Source of the DNA: Gemmobacter megaterium
Lineage (GTDB): Bacteria; Pseudomonadota; Alphaproteobacteria; Rhodobacterales; Rhodobacteraceae
Length of the DNA: 64,000 nucleotides
Direction of reading: 5' to 3'
Assembly: GCF_900156815.1 (NCBI RefSeq)
Contig: NZ_FTOT01000001.1
Location: forward strand, 248,001 to 312,000
Shown piece after piece: positions 48,213 to 57,254 of this stretch. Numbering within the stretch: the first letter of the stretch is position 1; the number at the start of each line of letters is the position of its first letter. Below the pieces are notes generated by a model. The model made no database searches. It saw only the letters and a list, made by a program, of their open reading frames with translations, and was not told the origin of the DNA. Made by a program: the position numbers and the translations under genes.

Positions 48213-49114
48213 CGGCGGGACTGCCGGATCAGCGCATAGGTGTACATGGCCAGCGCGGCCCAGATCATCGGAAAGGCGATGGCGCGGGCCTGGCCGAACG
48301 GCTCGCCAAAGGCAAAGACCGCCGTCAGGAAGATCAGCGTCGGCGTGATGTATTGCATGATGCCGATGGTCGCCAGTCGCAACAGCTTGGCCCCGTTGGC
48401 ATAGACCATCAGTGGCACCGCCGTGACAATACCCGCCCCGACCAGCAGCGCCGTGGTCGTGGTATCCCCGTTCAGAAAGATCGCCTGCCCGGAGGCCATT
48501 AACCAGACCATCCACGCAAGGGCAAAGGGGGTCAGCAGGATCACCTCCAGCGTGAAGCCCTGATTGGGGCCAAGCGGCAGGGATTTCTTGAAATAGGCAT
48601 AGAAACCCCAGCTCAGCATCATGCCGATGGCCAGATAGGGCACGCGCCCGGTTTCGACCGTCAGCAGAACGACTGCCGCAGCGGCCAGCAGCACCGACAG
48701 CCATTGCAGCCGGTCCAGCCGCTCGCCCAGCAGCACCCGGCCCAGCAGGACGCTGAACAGCGGGTTGATGTAATACCCCAGCGCCGCCTCCATCGCCTGG
48801 CCGGATTGCACGGCATAGACATACAACCCCCAGTTCACAGAGATCAGCGCCGCCGTCAGCGCCGCCATCGCCAGCATCTTGGGGCTGCGCAGCGCGGCGC
48901 GCAGGTCAGAGGTGCGGCCCAGCCAGACCAGCACGGCCAGCGCCACCGGCACCGACCACAGCACGCGGTGGGCCAGCACCTCCAGCGTGGGCACATTGGC
49001 GAGCGCCTTCATGTAGACGGGCAGAAACCCCCACATGAGATAGGCCGCGAGCGCAAAGGCGAACCCCCGCGGGCTGTCGCCACCCTGGGCGGGCATGGAA
49101 ACGGTAGCGGTCAT
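48209..49114 (-). CDS. rarD: EamA/DMT-family transporter RarD
   Basis: The 301-residue product is a ten-helix drug/metabolite transporter with the RarD signatures GFAFALAAYLMWGFLPVYMKAL at the start, LAHRVLWSVP, NWGLYVYAVQSGQAMEAALGYYINPL (across two helices), LSWGFYAYFKKSL, and IGIMQYITPTLIFL. The name comes from early links to chloramphenicol sensitivity; substrate unknown. ATG at 49114. Confidence 0.93.
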   Translation of the reverse strand: MTATVSMPAQGGDSPRGFAFALAAYLMWGFLPVYMKALANVPTLEVLAHRVLWSVPVALAVLVWLGRTSDLRAALRSPKMLAMAALTAALISVNWGLYVYAVQSGQAMEAALGYYINPLFSVLLGRVLLGERLDRLQWLSVLLAAAAVVLLTVETGRVPYLAIGMMLSWGFYAYFKKSLPLGPNQGFTLEVILLTPFALAWMVWLMASGQAIFLNGDTTTTALLVGAGIVTAVPLMVYANGAKLLRLATIGIMQYITPTLIFLTAVFAFGEPFGQARAIAFPMIWAALAMYTYALIRQSRR

Positions 49115-49205
49115 GCGGATCTCCTTCCGGCATAGGGGTTACGCCGTGGCGCCGGAAAGGTCCAATGCCGAATTGATCCCCCGCAGGATCAACGGATGTG
49201 ATGGA

Positions 49206-49400
49206 TCAGCCTGCGGTTGCCTCGAATCCGATGGCGGCCAGGGCTGCGATGACCGTCTCTGGCGGGGCCGTGGTTTCGACACGGGCGGTGCGGGCGGTCA
49301 GGTCCACCTCGACCTTTGCGCCGGGGTCAAGCGTCGTCAGCGCCTGGGTGACAGACGCGCGGCAGTGGCCGCAGGTCATGTCCGGGATCGACAGGTTCAT
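49206..49400 (-). CDS. copZ: CopZ-like heavy-metal-associated copper chaperone
   Basis: The 64-residue product is a single HMA domain that binds Cu(I) through MTCGHC (Cys10 and Cys13) near the N-terminus and hands it to a copper ATPase or to the sensor. The ferredoxin-like fold is complete (VEVDLTARTARVET, VIAALAAIGFEA). AAGGAG lies seven bases before the ATG. The promoter upstream has a CueR-type operator. No copA or cueR gene is in the window. Confidence 0.92.
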   Translation of the reverse strand: MNLSIPDMTCGHCRASVTQALTTLDPGAKVEVDLTARTARVETTAPPETVIAALAAIGFEATAG

Positions 49401-49427
49401 GGCAAGCTCCTTGCAAGGGGTATCGGG

Positions 49428-49458
49428 GATCTGGGCCTTCCAGCAAGGGGAAGGTCAA
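49428..49458 (-). promoter_or_regulatory. CueR-type copper-responsive promoter of copZ
   Basis: On the minus strand the -35 TTGACC (49453-49458) and a -10-like CAGATC (49428-49433) are separated by 19 bases, the overlong spacing of MerR-family promoters. Between them is the dyad CCTTCC-N7-GGAAGG (49436-49454), which matches my memory of the CueR operator at E. coli copA almost base for base. Confidence 0.85.
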
Positions 49459-49640
49459 GGGGCTGGATGGGGTGAGATCCGCTTTCGCCATCCCCTTACG
49501 GCAGGGCGGGTCTTTCAAGCTTTAACCAGTTCCTCAGAAACCCCATCCGATTCGCGTCGGCCGCGGGTATTAAGGGTTTGGTAACGAGCATTGCGGTAGC
49601 CTTAACCATGACACCGCAAGCACCGGACAGGGAGTGCGCG

Positions 49641-50345
49641 ATGCGGCTGGTTTGGGATGGACGGGGAAAAGGTGCAGGACAGATGGGTGTGACGGTGCCG
49701 CCGCAGTTCGCGCAGATGGAAGGCTATTGGCAGGCGTTGCGCCCAGACGGTCGCAGCCTGCCGCACCGGGCGGATTTCGATCCGCGCGGCATTGCCGACC
49801 TGCTGGATTGCACATTGCTGCTGGAACGCATCGCGCCCGGACAGGTGCGGATCCGGCTGGCAGGCATGGCCGTCTGCGACATGCTGGGCATGGATGTCCG
49901 CGGAATGCCCTTGACGGCGCTGATGGTTCCGGCCGCCCGCGCCGCCCTGTCGGCGCATATGGAACGGGTGTTCGCCGGCCCCGCCATCGCGCGGCTGCGG
50001 CTGGAGGGAGAGCGCGGCTTCATGCAGGCGCCCTGTGGCGGGCAGTTGCTGGTGTTGCCGATGCTGGGCCGCACGGGCCAGCCCGACCGCGCGCTGGCCT
50101 GCCTTGTCACCGACACGCCGCCCGGCCGGACGCCGCGCCGCTTTGCCCTGTCCGAAGGCGCCTGTCGCCCGATCAGCGGTGTGACCGCCGCGCCTGCCAT
50201 GCCGCAGACAGAGACCCGGCGCAGCGATGCCTCGCCGCAGATACAGGCAGGCGCGCGCCCGATGGTTCCGGGGCTGGCCGAAAGCCCGGCCATCTTTGTT
50301 CCTGCGGTCAAGCGCCAGCCCCATCTGCGGCTGATCAAGGGCTGA
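49641..50345 (+). CDS. PAS-domain protein (PAS_5/DUF1388 type)
   Basis: The 234-residue product has an N-terminal PAS-like domain at about residues 10-145 (PPQFAQMEGYWQALRPDG, PHRADFDPRGIADLLDCTLLLERI, RIRLAGMAVCDMLGMDVRGMPL, LVLPMLGRTGQPDRAL), as in a family common in alphaproteobacteria. The tail is Pro/Ala-rich and ends in a basic motif (KRQPHLRLIKG). There is no kinase or DNA-binding output, so it may act through a partner. I chose the ATG at 49641, with AGGGAG six bases upstream; an ATG at 49608 is an alternative. Confidence 0.8.
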   Translation: MRLVWDGRGKGAGQMGVTVPPQFAQMEGYWQALRPDGRSLPHRADFDPRGIADLLDCTLLLERIAPGQVRIRLAGMAVCDMLGMDVRGMPLTALMVPAARAALSAHMERVFAGPAIARLRLEGERGFMQAPCGGQLLVLPMLGRTGQPDRALACLVTDTPPGRTPRRFALSEGACRPISGVTAAPAMPQTETRRSDASPQIQAGARPMVPGLAESPAIFVPAVKRQPHLRLIKG

Positions 50346-50352
50346 GGCCGGG

Positions 50353-51723
50353 CTACAGCGCCTGGCTGCGGCTCGCCCGGCGCTGCGCCGAAAGCTCTTC
50401 GGCCACCAGAAAGGCCAGTTCCAGCGACTGGCTTGCGTTCAGGCGCGGATCACAGGCGGTGTGATAGCGGCTGGACAGATCCTCGTCGGAAACCGCGTGC
50501 AGGCCGCCGGTGCATTCGGTGACGTCCTTGCCGGTCATTTCGAAATGCACACCGCCGGGAACCGTGCCTTCGGCCTTGTGAACGGCAAAGAACTCGCGCA
50601 CCTCGCGCAGCACGCTGTCGAAGGGGCGGGTCTTGTAGCCACTGGCCGCCTTGATCGTGTTGCCATGCATCGGATCGCAGGACCAGACCACGCTCGCCCC
50701 CTCTTCCTGCACCGCGCGGATCAGGCGGGGCAGGTGGTCCCCGGCCTTTCCGGCGCCGAAACGGGCGATCAGGGTCAGGCGCCCGGCCTCATTCTCGGGG
50801 TTCAGGGTCGCCATCAGGCGTTTCAGGTCATCGGTGGTCATCGAGGGCCCGCATTTCAGCCCGATCGGGTTCTGCACGCCGCGGCAGAAGTCCACATGCG
50901 CGCCATCGGGTTGGCGCGTGCGGTCGCCGATCCAGATCATGTGGCCGGACCCTGCCACCGGCAGGCCGGTGGTCGAATCGATCCGGCACAGGGCCTCTTC
51001 ATATTCCAGCAGCAGGGCCTCGTGGCTGGTGTAGAATTCCACGGTGGACAGTTGCGTGACGCTCGATCCATCGACCCCGGCGGCCGACATGAAATCCAGC
51101 GCATCCGAGATTCGGTTGGAAATCTCGCGGTAGCGTTCGGCCTTGTCATGTTCGGCAAAGCCCAGCGTCCAGGAATGCACGCGGTGGATATCGGCATAGC
51201 CGCCGGTCGAAAAGGCGCGCAACAGGTTCAGGCTGGCGGCGGCCTGGGTATAGGCCTGCAACATGCGTGCCGGGTCGGGCAACCGGGCATCCGGGGTGAA
51301 GTCGAAGCCGTTGATGATGTCGCCGCGATAGCTGGGCAGTTCGGTGCCCGCGATCACCTCGGTCGGCGCGCTGCGCGGCTTGGCGAATTGTCCGGCCATG
51401 CGGCCCACCTTGACCACCGGCACCTTGGCGCCAAAGGTCAGCACCACGGCCATCTGCAAGAGCACCTTGAACGTGTCGCGGATGTTGTCGGCGCTGAATT
51501 CGGCAAAACTTTCGGCGCAGTCGCCGCCTTGCAGCAGGAACGCCTTGCCCGAGGAGACGTCGGCAAGCTGTTTCTTGAGCCGCCGCGCCTCGCCCGCGAA
51601 GACAAGGGGGGGATATTTCGCCAGTTGCGCCTCGACCGCGCGGAGCGCAGCCTGATCGGGATAGTCCGGCATCTGGATGCGCGGCTTGGCGCGCCAGTCC
51701 GATTTGCTCCATCCCTTGGCCAT
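50353..51723 (-). CDS. 3-deoxy-7-phosphoheptulonate synthase, class II
   Basis: This DAHP synthase condenses phosphoenolpyruvate and erythrose-4-phosphate as the first step of the shikimate pathway. The 456-residue product is of the plant-like class II type: [28 protein letters not shown] (metal-binding Cys), [38 protein letters not shown] (in consecutive strands), and [14 protein letters not shown] at 51723 ([10 protein letters not shown]) is the family start. Its stop lies 7 bases from the convergent PAS gene stop. Confidence 0.95.
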   Translation of the reverse strand: MAKGWSKSDWRAKPRIQMPDYPDQAALRAVEAQLAKYPPLVFAGEARRLKKQLADVSSGKAFLLQGGDCAESFAEFSADNIRDTFKVLLQMAVVLTFGAKVPVVKVGRMAGQFAKPRSAPTEVIAGTELPSYRGDIINGFDFTPDARLPDPARMLQAYTQAAASLNLLRAFSTGGYADIHRVHSWTLGFAEHDKAERYREISNRISDALDFMSAAGVDGSSVTQLSTVEFYTSHEALLLEYEEALCRIDSTTGLPVAGSGHMIWIGDRTRQPDGAHVDFCRGVQNPIGLKCGPSMTTDDLKRLMATLNPENEAGRLTLIARFGAGKAGDHLPRLIRAVQEEGASVVWSCDPMHGNTIKAASGYKTRPFDSVLREVREFFAVHKAEGTVPGGVHFEMTGKDVTECTGGLHAVSDEDLSSRYHTACDPRLNASQSLELAFLVAEELSAQRRASRSQAL

Positions 51724-51820
51724 GATATCCTCCGGTTCCTGCCCAGTCGGAACCGATATAGGGGCAGGCCCGGTGTGACGCCACCGCAAAATGCCCGTGC
51801 CGGCTGCGCGGTGGCAACCG

Positions 51821-51866
51821 CCGGGGCGCTGCCCCGGACCCCGGGGTATTTGCAGCAAGATGAAAA
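51821..51866 (-). repeat. Recurrent intergenic element, copy 4 (minus orientation)
   Basis: Read on the minus strand: TTTTCATCTTGC, three bases, AAATACCCC, then a GC-rich part with a 7-bp stem (CCGGGGC / GCCCCGG, 51821-51837). It lies downstream of anmK and upstream of the DAHP synthase gene. Confidence 0.7.
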
Positions 51867-51893
51867 TGCGCCGGACAAGAGCTGTGGCCGGGC

Positions 51894-52988
51894 TCAGGCG
51901 GGGGTGGTGATCTGCCCGCCGCCGACCGCCGCCGCGACGCCGGTGGTGCCGGGGCAGGAGGTGGGCAGCCCGCGGGCGACGCGGACGGCGAGATGGGCGA
52001 ATGCCTGGGCCTCGAGCATGTCGCCGTCGAACCCCGCCTCTTCGACGGGTGCGACCCGGCAGGGCAGGCGGGTGGACAGGGCCTGCATCAGGCTGCGGTT
52101 GTGGCGGCCGCCGCCTGTGGCCAGCACAAGGGACGGGACGGCCGGCAGATGCGGCAGGCCCGCGGTGACGGCGGCGGCGGCGGCGGCGGTCAGGGTCGCG
52201 GCGGCATCCGAGTCGGACAGCGGTTCGACCGCCTGGGCCAAGGCGGAAAAGGCGTCGCGGTCCAGCGATTTGGGCGCCATGCGGAAGAAATAGGGATGGC
52301 GCAGAAAATCTGCGACCACGGCCTCGTCCGGGGTGCCCAGGGCCGCAAGCGCGCCGTTCTGGTCATGTGGCAGGCCAAGGCGGCGCTGCATCAGATCGTT
52401 GATCGGGGCATTGGCGGGGCCGGTGTCAAAGGCAAAGAGCGCCCCGGCCAGTTGTGGCTCGGCCAGGGCCGGGTTGGCCCAGGTCAGATTTCCGACGCCG
52501 CCAAGGTTGAGGAAGACCACCGGATCGGCGCCAAGACGGCGGGCCAGGGCAAAATGATAGAACGGCGCCAGCGGCGCCCCTTGCCCGCCCAGCCGCACAT
52601 CGTCGGAGCGGAAGTCCCAGACCACCGGCAGGCCAAGCACTTCGGCCAGGATGGCGCCGTTGCCGGCCTGATGCGTGCCCCGCCCGCCCGGATCATGCGC
52701 AAGGGTCTGGCCGTGAAATCCCACCAGATCGACATTGTCGAAGCGGGACAGCAGTTCGGCATGGGCGTTCTCGACCACTTCGGCCGCGGCATCGGCGCGC
52801 GGGTCATCCGGCCATGTGCCAAGCGCCGCACGCAGCGTGGCCTGTTCGGCCGGGCTGTAAGGTCGGAAGGCCGACGGTCCGAACTCATGTATCCGTGTCC
52901 CGTCGGTCAACAGCATGGCGGCATCCACCCCGTCGAGCGAGGTGCCCGACATCGCGCCAAGTGCCCAGACCGGCCCTGCCTTCAACAT
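51894..52988 (-). CDS. anmK: Anhydro-N-acetylmuramic acid kinase
   Basis: AnmK opens and phosphorylates 1,6-anhydro-MurNAc recovered from cell-wall turnover. The 364-residue product has the phosphate loop [17 protein letters not shown] near the N-terminus, [11 protein letters not shown], the GxxGxxxAP-type region [34 protein letters not shown] and [17 protein letters not shown] at 52988 is chosen for the family start. It is divergent from tyrS with a 64-base gap. Confidence 0.95.
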   Translation of the reverse strand: MLKAGPVWALGAMSGTSLDGVDAAMLLTDGTRIHEFGPSAFRPYSPAEQATLRAALGTWPDDPRADAAAEVVENAHAELLSRFDNVDLVGFHGQTLAHDPGGRGTHQAGNGAILAEVLGLPVVWDFRSDDVRLGGQGAPLAPFYHFALARRLGADPVVFLNLGGVGNLTWANPALAEPQLAGALFAFDTGPANAPINDLMQRRLGLPHDQNGALAALGTPDEAVVADFLRHPYFFRMAPKSLDRDAFSALAQAVEPLSDSDAAATLTAAAAAAVTAGLPHLPAVPSLVLATGGGRHNRSLMQALSTRLPCRVAPVEEAGFDGDMLEAQAFAHLAVRVARGLPTSCPGTTGVAAAVGGGQITTPA

Positions 52989-53052
52989 GCGCTTCCCCTT
53001 GGCTCTGCGCGCAGCTATACCGGCGCGCACCCGAACTATGGATGATGATGCC

Positions 53053-54303
53053 ATGACCTACCATGCCAAATCCGATTTCCTTCGCGTGATGCTCGAGCGG
53101 GGCTATGTGGCCGATTGCACCGATTATCAGGCGCTGGACGAAGCCTTGGTCAAGGGGGTTGTGCCAGCCTATATCGGCTATGATGCCACGGCGGCGTCAT
53201 TGCATGTCGGGCATCTGCTGAACATCATGATGCTGCGCTGGTTGCAAAAGACCGGGCACAAGCCGATCACCCTGATGGGCGGCGGCACCACCAAGGTGGG
53301 CGATCCGTCGTTCCGGGCCGACGAACGCCCGCTTCTGACTCCCGAAAAGATCGACGAGAACATCGCGGGGATGCAAAAGGTCTTTGCGCGCTACCTGTCC
53401 TACGGGCCGGGGGGCGGCGATGCCATCATGCTCAACAATGCCGAATGGCTGGACGGGTTGAACTATCTGGAGTTTCTGCGCGACATCGGGCGGCACTTCA
53501 GCGTGAACCGGATGCTGTCTTTCGAGTCCGTCAAATCGCGGCTAGACCGGGAACAATCGCTGTCGTTCCTGGAGTTCAACTACATGATCCTCCAGGCCTA
53601 TGACTTCCTGGAGCTGAACCGCCGCTATGGCTGTCTGCTCCAGATGGGCGGGTCGGATCAATGGGGCAATATCGTCAACGGCATCGACCTGACGCGCCGG
53701 GTGATCGACGCGCAGATCTTTGGCCTGACCTCTCCGCTCCTGACCACTTCCGACGGGCGCAAGATGGGCAAGTCGGCAGGCGGTGCCGTCTGGCTGAACG
53801 GCGAGATGCTGAGCCCCTACGAGTTCTGGCAGTTCTGGCGCAATACCACCGATGCCGATGTGGGCCGGTTCCTCAAGCTTTATACCGAGCTTCCGGTCGA
53901 GGACTGCGACCGGCTGGGCGCGCTTGGCGGCGCAGAGATCAACGGTGCCAAGGTGATCCTCGCCAACGAGGTGACAACGCTGTTGCATGGCGCCGAGGCG
54001 GCGGCGGCGGCCGAAGCCACTGCGCGCGAGGTGTTCGAGAAAGGGGGCATCGGGGGCGAGCTGCCAACCGTTGCCCTGAGCGCCCAGGAAGCCGCCGATG
54101 GCATCAGCCTGTCACAGCTCTTCGTGCGCGCAGGGCTGGCGAAATCCGGCAAGGAGGCCAAACGTCTGATCGCCGAAGGCGGCGCGCGGGTGAATGACGC
54201 CGATGCGACCGACGCGGGCCGCATCATCCGCGCCGAGGATCTTGCCGAACCGCTGAAACTGACCGCAGGGCGCAAACGCCATGCTCTGGTGACGCTGGGC
54301 TGA
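53053..54303 (+). CDS. tyrS: Tyrosyl-tRNA synthetase
   Basis: TyrRS charges tRNA-Tyr. The 416-residue product has the class I motif HVGH (in [10 protein letters not shown], near residue 48), [15 protein letters not shown], and KMGKS in place of KMSKS, as in many bacterial TyrRS. A C-terminal S4 RNA-binding domain follows ([30 protein letters not shown] in separate helices). I chose ATG 53053 ([13 protein letters not shown]); ATG 53038 would add five residues, and neither has a strong ribosome-binding site. Confidence 0.95.
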   Translation: MTYHAKSDFLRVMLERGYVADCTDYQALDEALVKGVVPAYIGYDATAASLHVGHLLNIMMLRWLQKTGHKPITLMGGGTTKVGDPSFRADERPLLTPEKIDENIAGMQKVFARYLSYGPGGGDAIMLNNAEWLDGLNYLEFLRDIGRHFSVNRMLSFESVKSRLDREQSLSFLEFNYMILQAYDFLELNRRYGCLLQMGGSDQWGNIVNGIDLTRRVIDAQIFGLTSPLLTTSDGRKMGKSAGGAVWLNGEMLSPYEFWQFWRNTTDADVGRFLKLYTELPVEDCDRLGALGGAEINGAKVILANEVTTLLHGAEAAAAAEATAREVFEKGGIGGELPTVALSAQEAADGISLSQLFVRAGLAKSGKEAKRLIAEGGARVNDADATDAGRIIRAEDLAEPLKLTAGRKRHALVTLG

Positions 54304-54312
54304 AACCAAAGC

Positions 54313-54339
54313 GGGGCGCCCCAGATCCGGCGCCCCTTT
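54313..54339 (+). terminator. Terminator of tyrS
   Basis: A perfect 8-bp stem (GGGGCGCC / GGCGCCCC) with an 8-base loop is followed by TTTC, ten bases after the tyrS stop. Its T-run is also the first part of recurrent element copy 5. Confidence 0.72.
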
Positions 54340-54403
54340 CATCTTGCTCCAAATACCCCGGGGGGAGGGCTGCGTCATGCAGCCCAGGGGGGCAGCGCCC
54401 CCC
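54337..54403 (+). repeat. Recurrent intergenic element, copy 5 (most complete)
   Basis: TTTCATCTTGC, three bases, AAATACCCC (54337-54359) is followed by a 7-bp stem (GGGCTGC / GCAGCCC, 54367-54385) and a GGGGGG/CCCCCC stem (54387-54403). It lies between the tail-to-tail tyrS and Hint-domain genes. Confidence 0.75.
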
Positions 54404-54429
54404 GCCCGCAGCCGCCACAGGCCCGAGGT

Positions 54430-55470
54430 CTAATGAGGGCGCGCCCGTCCCCGCCGGATCGCGCGCGGGCGCAGCGCCCCCAGATGTTCGGCATCCGGTT
54501 CGACGCCGAAATGCTGGTGCTGACTGAGGCCCGGCAACTGGCTGCGCACCGCTTCGGCCAGTTCGGGGGGCAGGGCGGCGACCGTCGCCTCATTCACCAT
54601 CAGGCTTTCGACGGGGATGCCTTCGGCATAGATGATCTCATGCCGGTCGAAGACCAGGCTGAAATATTCGGCAAATCCGCTTTCGCGCCTGAAGATGGTG
54701 TCGTCATCGACCAGATGCTGCGCCTGGACCAGCAGTTCCGCGGTGGGCAGCCCCGGCAGCCGGTCGCGCTGATACAGGAACAGGCGATGATGCGGGCCGA
54801 CGATCAGGTCTCCGTCGTTGCCCATCGTGCCGCTGGTGATGACCACCGGCGCAAAGGAACCGCGCGCGCGCAGCGTCGTGCGACCGATCCAGCGGATGGG
54901 TTGGGGGCCATGGTCGCGGGTCAGCACCCGGCTGCCCGCGGTCAGTTGTTCGATCGGTAGCTGGGCCCCCGAGGCCAGCGTGATCCGTGTGCCGCGATGG
55001 AACGACAGGCAGATCAGGTCCGACAGCCGCAGCTCGTCCGGCGGATCTTCGGCGGCCAGCAGGGTATAGTCGGTGCGCGGCGCGATCGGGGTCAGCGGCA
55101 GGGCATAAAGGGTGGTCTGGCTGGCCCGGCCTGCCGCCCGGTGCCGCAGCAGCAGCAGTTCGACCTTTTGCCCGTCTGGCGCCATCAGGGTCAGCCGGGC
55201 CGACAGCGCGACGGGATCCCCTGGGTCGCCGACCTCGGAGCCTGGCGCCACCACCTGCTGGCGGGCCGGCGGGCCGCCATCGCGCGGGCGGGCCAGCGCC
55301 AGCCGCAAGGGCTGCGCCATGGCGTCGAGTTCGTAGACATCGCCGGCACACAGATCCTCGATTTCGGCCAGCCCGTCCCCAAGATTGGCGCCAGAGGTCA
55401 CGAACAGGTCGGCGGCGGCAAAGACATGCGCCACATGGGCGGCACTGCGGGTTTCGGGCGAGCTGGTCAT
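54430..55470 (-). CDS. Hint-domain (Hedgehog/intein-type) protein
   Basis: The 346-residue product has an N-terminal region of about 150 residues with no family I recognise. A Hint_2-type domain follows: SFHRGTRITLASGAQLPIEQL, GSRVLTRDHGPQPIRWIGR, GPHHRLFLYQ and LVQAQHLV. In related rhodobacterial proteins the domain begins with Cys (CFxxGT); here the aligned position is Ser (SFHRGT), with a Cys two residues earlier (ICLSF). The domain may therefore splice poorly, use Ser or be inactive. ATG at 55470 has GGAGG upstream. Length and lack of a signal peptide suggest cytosol or type I secretion. Confidence 0.82.
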   Translation of the reverse strand: MTSSPETRSAAHVAHVFAAADLFVTSGANLGDGLAEIEDLCAGDVYELDAMAQPLRLALARPRDGGPPARQQVVAPGSEVGDPGDPVALSARLTLMAPDGQKVELLLLRHRAAGRASQTTLYALPLTPIAPRTDYTLLAAEDPPDELRLSDLICLSFHRGTRITLASGAQLPIEQLTAGSRVLTRDHGPQPIRWIGRTTLRARGSFAPVVITSGTMGNDGDLIVGPHHRLFLYQRDRLPGLPTAELLVQAQHLVDDDTIFRRESGFAEYFSLVFDRHEIIYAEGIPVESLMVNEATVAALPPELAEAVRSQLPGLSQHQHFGVEPDAEHLGALRPRAIRRGRARPH

Positions 55471-55590
55471 GTGGCCTCCGTCAGCAGGCAAGGCGGTTGG
55501 CCTTGGCGTCGGGCAAGTGTAGGACTGGGCGGGGCCCTTTCCATGTCACGATCATGGCAGGACCGGGGCGCAGGACAGAAAGGGCAGGAA

Positions 55591-56370
55591 ATGGATCTGG
55601 GGATCAAGGGGAAAACCGCGATTGTTTGCGCAAGCTCCAAGGGGCTGGGGCGCGGATGTGCCGAGGCGTTGGCCGGGGCCGGGGTGGATCTGGTGCTGAA
55701 CGCACGCGGAGCAGAGGCGCTGGAGGCCACGGCACAGGCGATCCGGGCCGCGCATGGGGTCAAGGTTACGGCCATCGCCGCCGATATCACCACCGAAGAC
55801 GGCCGCGCCCGCGTGCTGGAGGCGGCGGGGCAGGTTGATATTCTTGTCACCAATGCCGGTGGCCCGCCGCCCGGACTGTGGTCGGACTGGAGCCGCGAGG
55901 ATTTCATCAAGGCGCTGGATGCCAACATGCTGACACCCATCGCGTTGATGCAGGCGGTGTTGCCGGGCATGATGGAGCGTGGCTGGGGCCGGGTCGTCAA
56001 CATCACCAGCCAGTCGGTGAAATCGCCCATCGGCGTGCTGGGCCTGTCGAATTCGGCGCGCGCGGGGCTGACCGGCTTTGTCGCGGGGACCGCGCGTCAG
56101 GTGGCCCCCAAAGGCGTGGTGATCAACAACCTGTTGCCGGGCCTTCATGCGACCGATCGCGCGGCGTCGCTGGACGGCGGCGCGGCCAAGGCGCAGGGCA
56201 TCAGCGTCGAAGAGGCCAAGGCGCGACGCATCGCGGCGATTCCCGCAGGCCGGTATGGCACGGCCGACGAATTCGGGGCGACCTGCGCGTTCCTGTGTTC
56301 GCAGCACGCCGGGTTCATTGTCGGGCAGAACATCCTGCTGGACGGCGGGGCGTTCAACAGCACGCTCTGA
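55591..56370 (+). CDS. Atypical short-chain dehydrogenase/reductase lacking the catalytic Tyr
   Basis: The 259-residue product has the Rossmann motif (ASSKGLGRGCAEAL; TGxxxGxG is altered to ASSKGLG), the NAGG segment and a C-terminal family end (FIVGQNILLDGG). The usual YxxxK active site is replaced by SNSAR in GLSNSARAGLTGF. This matches a BKR-like SDR subgroup that I recall as missing the Tyr. An oxidoreductase role is therefore uncertain. ATG at 55591 follows GGCAGGAA. It stands alone between the Hint gene and the TetR gene. Confidence 0.85.
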   Translation: MDLGIKGKTAIVCASSKGLGRGCAEALAGAGVDLVLNARGAEALEATAQAIRAAHGVKVTAIAADITTEDGRARVLEAAGQVDILVTNAGGPPPGLWSDWSREDFIKALDANMLTPIALMQAVLPGMMERGWGRVVNITSQSVKSPIGVLGLSNSARAGLTGFVAGTARQVAPKGVVINNLLPGLHATDRAASLDGGAAKAQGISVEEAKARRIAAIPAGRYGTADEFGATCAFLCSQHAGFIVGQNILLDGGAFNSTL

Positions 56371-56387
56371 TCCCGTGGCACGCGGGG

Positions 56388-56405
56388 CGGGGGGCCTGCC
56401 CCCCG
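56388..56405. terminator. Possible terminator between the SDR and TetR genes
   Basis: CGGGGGG pairs with CCCCCCG around a CCTG loop, 17 bases after the SDR stop and between convergent genes. No clear T-run. Confidence 0.4.
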
Positions 56406-56513
56406 TCTGGCCGGCGGGGGCCTGCCGCTGTCCCTGACGGTTCGATCTGGCGACATGGCCCCGGTGGCCATGCGGGGCAGGGCATATGCGGTCTGGACCG
56501 GCCGGGGGCGGGA

Positions 56514-57224
56514 TCAGGCGATGGGGGGGGCAAGGCGTTCGGCGGCGCGTTCCAGCCGCCCGGCCACCTTGTCCAGCCGCGCGAGCACGGTATCGCGCGC
56601 CAGTTCTGTATGCGGCAGAAGGCCGGCATAGATCATGTCGGCAAGCGCCTGGGCAGAGCCTTCGGGATCGAAATCGCCTTCGCTGCGCAGGAAGGACCAG
56701 GTCCGGTGTTCGACCGCACCGAACACCATGTCGCGCACCAGCGAGGGTGAGGCATCGGCCCGGAACACGCCGTTGGCCATGCCCTCGCGCACCACGTCGG
56801 CGATGCGGCGGGTATAGTCGCGGTTCAGGGTGAACAGCCGGGTTTCGCGGTAGAGCGGATCGGGACGCAGTTCCAGAAACACCAGCCGCGACAGGCCGGG
56901 GTCGCGTTTGATCGACAGCAGGTGGTGATAGATGAGATAGTGCAGCCGGTTCCATTCGCCCTTGACCGCCTCGAACCCGGCCGCATCCTTGGAGATCATC
57001 TCGACATACCATTCTTCGGCCACGCGCAGCAGCAGGTCGCGCTTGTTGGTGAAGAAACGGTAGATCGTGCCCTCGACCACCCCCGCCCGTTCGGCGATGT
57101 CCGAGATCAGCGACTCGGAATAGCCCTTTTCGGTAAAGACCTCGCGGGCGGCGGCCATGATGTCGGAGATGCGCCGTTCGGGGGGAAGGCGGTTGACGGT
57201 GCGTTTCGTCTTGCGCTGAGTCAT
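56514..57224 (-). CDS. TetR/AcrR-family transcriptional regulator
   Basis: The 236-residue product has the TetR helix-turn-helix at about residues 18-65 (ISDIMAAAREVFTEKGYSESLISDIAERAG in consecutive helices, then EGTIYRFFTNKRDLLLRV). A ligand-binding domain follows. It lies 30 bases after the DUF169 gene on the same strand and is the last gene of the second Liv unit, so it probably controls that operon. Fatty-acid degradation regulators such as FadR of Bacillus belong to the same superfamily and bind acyl-CoA, a fitting but unproven ligand here. Confidence 0.88.
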   Translation of the reverse strand: MTQRKTKRTVNRLPPERRISDIMAAAREVFTEKGYSESLISDIAERAGVVEGTIYRFFTNKRDLLLRVAEEWYVEMISKDAAGFEAVKGEWNRLHYLIYHHLLSIKRDPGLSRLVFLELRPDPLYRETRLFTLNRDYTRRIADVVREGMANGVFRADASPSLVRDMVFGAVEHRTWSFLRSEGDFDPEGSAQALADMIYAGLLPHTELARDTVLARLDKVAGRLERAAERLAPPIA

Positions 57225-57254
57225 GGTGGCCCCTGGAATGCGACGCCTGCCGTT

